NCBI RefSeq assembly: GCF_005518285.1
Contig: NZ_SJDU01000091.1
Location: forward strand, 1-7,193
Direction of reading: 5' to 3'
Length of the DNA: 7,193 nt
Origin: Brachyspira catarrhinii
Lineage (GTDB): Bacteria > Spirochaetota > Brachyspiria > Brachyspirales > Brachyspiraceae
Within the stretch, counting starts at the first letter, position 1, and each line of letters begins with the position of its first letter. The position numbers were made by a program, and so were the translations under genes. The notes below the pieces were generated by a model that ran no database searches, was not told the DNA's origin, and was given only the letters and a program-made list of their open reading frames with translations. This document shows, in pieces, positions 6,240 to 7,193 of this stretch.

Positions 6240-7070
6240 TTAATAATTTTTGCTTTTAGCTTTTCTTTTTAATTGAATCAAATATTTTTCTTTTCTAATT
6301 TCATTTAAATTCATTATAACTAAACTTACAAGAACTATAACGAATATCACGGTTGAAATAGCGTTAATCTCGGGGCTTATTCTCTTTCTCGTCATAGAGT
6401 AAATAGTAATCGGCAGAGTTTGAGATGTTATTCCCGTAGTAAAATAACTTATAACGAAATCGTCCAAAGAATAAGTTAAAGCCATAAGAAAACCAGCTAC
6501 TATACCTGGCAAAATATCGGGGACAACGACTTTCCAAAAAGCCAAAAACGGCGGACATCCCAAATCCAAAGCCGCTTCGTATAAACTGCTGTCCTGCTGT
6601 CTCAATTTAGGCAAAACATTCAATATCACATAAGGCGTATTGAATGTTATATGGGCGAGTATTAAAGTGGTAAATCCAAATTTTAATTTCATTATGACGA
6701 ATAAAAGCATTAAAGAAACTCCCGTTACAATTTCTGGATTTATTATAGATATATAAGTTATTCCCATAATCGCGCTTTTCATTTTTTTATTGAAATTCCC
6801 GATTCCAATCGCAGCCATTGTTCCAAGTATCGTTGCGACTACGGAAGAAATTATAGCTACTATTATAGTATTAAAAAAAGATTGAAGAATAAGTTCGTTT
6901 GAAAATAATCTTTTATACCAATCTAAAGTGAAGCCTGTCCAGATTCCTCTTCCTCTCGCTTTATTAAACGAAAAGAAAATAAGAACGGCTATCGGAGCGT
7001 ATAAGAATAAAAATATAAAAGCTATGTAGCATCTTAAAAATATTTTTTTAAAAATAGATTTGTTTATCAT
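6240..7070 (-). CDS. potC: Polyamine ABC transporter permease PotC
   Basis: This is an inner-membrane permease subunit that pairs with PotB to form the polyamine channel, driven by the ATPase PotA (not in the window). The 276-residue protein has six predicted membrane segments at about 12-34, 65-91, 101-126, 132-154, 186-208 and 238-255, the usual topology and close to the length of E. coli PotC (264). The coupling (EAA) loop is clear: YEAALDLGCPP (164-174) followed by FWKVVVPDILPGI (178-190), which docks on the ATPase. Other family-typical stretches are FSFN (33-36), the TGFTLDWY segment (45-52) and SLDDFVISYFTTG (201-213). The basic tail (259-274) is cytoplasmic. The ATG overlaps the potB stop as ATGA, indicating translational coupling, and AAGGA at 7080-7084, nine bases upstream inside potB, supports the start. 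The downstream neighbour potD confirms the assignment; PotI, the permease of the putrescine system, is the close alternative name. Confidence 0.95.
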   Translation of the reverse strand: MINKSIFKKIFLRCYIAFIFLFLYAPIAVLIFFSFNKARGRGIWTGFTLDWYKRLFSNELILQSFFNTIIVAIISSVVATILGTMAAIGIGNFNKKMKSAIMGITYISIINPEIVTGVSLMLLFVIMKLKFGFTTLILAHITFNTPYVILNVLPKLRQQDSSLYEAALDLGCPPFLAFWKVVVPDILPGIVAGFLMALTYSLDDFVISYFTTGITSQTLPITIYSMTRKRISPEINAISTVIFVIVLVSLVIMNLNEIRKEKYLIQLKRKAKSKNY

Positions 7071-7193
7071 AAAAGCATATCCTTAATTTCTTCATCGTTG
7101 TCGTCTATCTGTTGCATAAGCATAATCGCGCATAAAGATATTACTATCAATACCAAACTTATAGCCGAACCCAAATTCGGATTATAAGACAAT
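7067..7193 (-). CDS. potB: Polyamine ABC transporter permease PotB, C-terminal end (cut by window edge)
   Basis: Only the last 41 residues are present; the 5' part lies beyond position 7193. The reading frame on the minus strand begins with its first full codon at 7192 and ends with TGA at 7067-7069. The fragment reads NPNLGSAISLVLIVISLC from its fifth residue, then a Met/Gln boundary and an acidic tail DDNDEEIKDMLL. A final transmembrane helix after an N-x-x-x-G-S-A-I-S start is what the end of PotB looks like (E. coli PotB has a similar GAATSITLT stretch before its last helix). Its position directly before potC, with a four-base overlap, supports the call. The protein would be the second permease subunit of the polyamine importer. 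Too little remains to rule out another permease of the same superfamily. Confidence 0.8.
   Translation of the reverse strand, partial: LSYNPNLGSAISLVLIVISLCAIMLMQQIDDNDEEIKDMLL

Overview
The window is AT-rich bacterial chromosome. Its weak GC content (judged by eye, not counted), strong AAGGAG-type ribosome sites, Lys/Asn/Ile/Tyr-rich proteins and mix of lipoprotein, barrel-like outer-membrane protein, TPR protein and polyamine ABC transporter suggest a spirochaete, most likely Brachyspira. This taxonomic call is an inference from composition and gene content; no rRNA or other marker is present.

Layout. Positions 1-2073 hold two plus-strand genes: a Tyr-rich, probably lipid-anchored cell-envelope protein (136-1545) and a small cytosolic TPR-like protein (1624-2073). 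A long perfect-to-near-perfect hairpin lies between them. A convergent gap (2074-2179) with a probable bidirectional hairpin separates these from the minus-strand genes, which fill the rest. Reading the minus strand from right to left: the 3' end of potB (cut by the window edge), potC and potD, forming a polyamine uptake operon; then smpB, the tmRNA partner in ribosome rescue; then a probable outer-membrane beta-barrel protein; then an M16 zinc peptidase.

Organisation. potB and potC overlap by four bases (ATGA), and potD follows after 47 bases with its own strong ribosome site, so the three are almost certainly co-transcribed; the ATPase gene potA is not in view. smpB, the barrel protein and the M16 gene each have a recognisable sigma70-like promoter directly upstream, so they look like separate, monocistronic housekeeping or envelope units and not one operon.

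I see no mobile element, CRISPR array, tRNA, rRNA or defence system. Most of the window is ordinary. The points that deserve a second look are the C-terminal membrane anchor on the polyamine-binding protein PotD, the unusual Tyr-rich lipoprotein of unknown function with a poor lipobox and an internally repeated GGSDY element, and the intercistronic hairpin between the first two genes.
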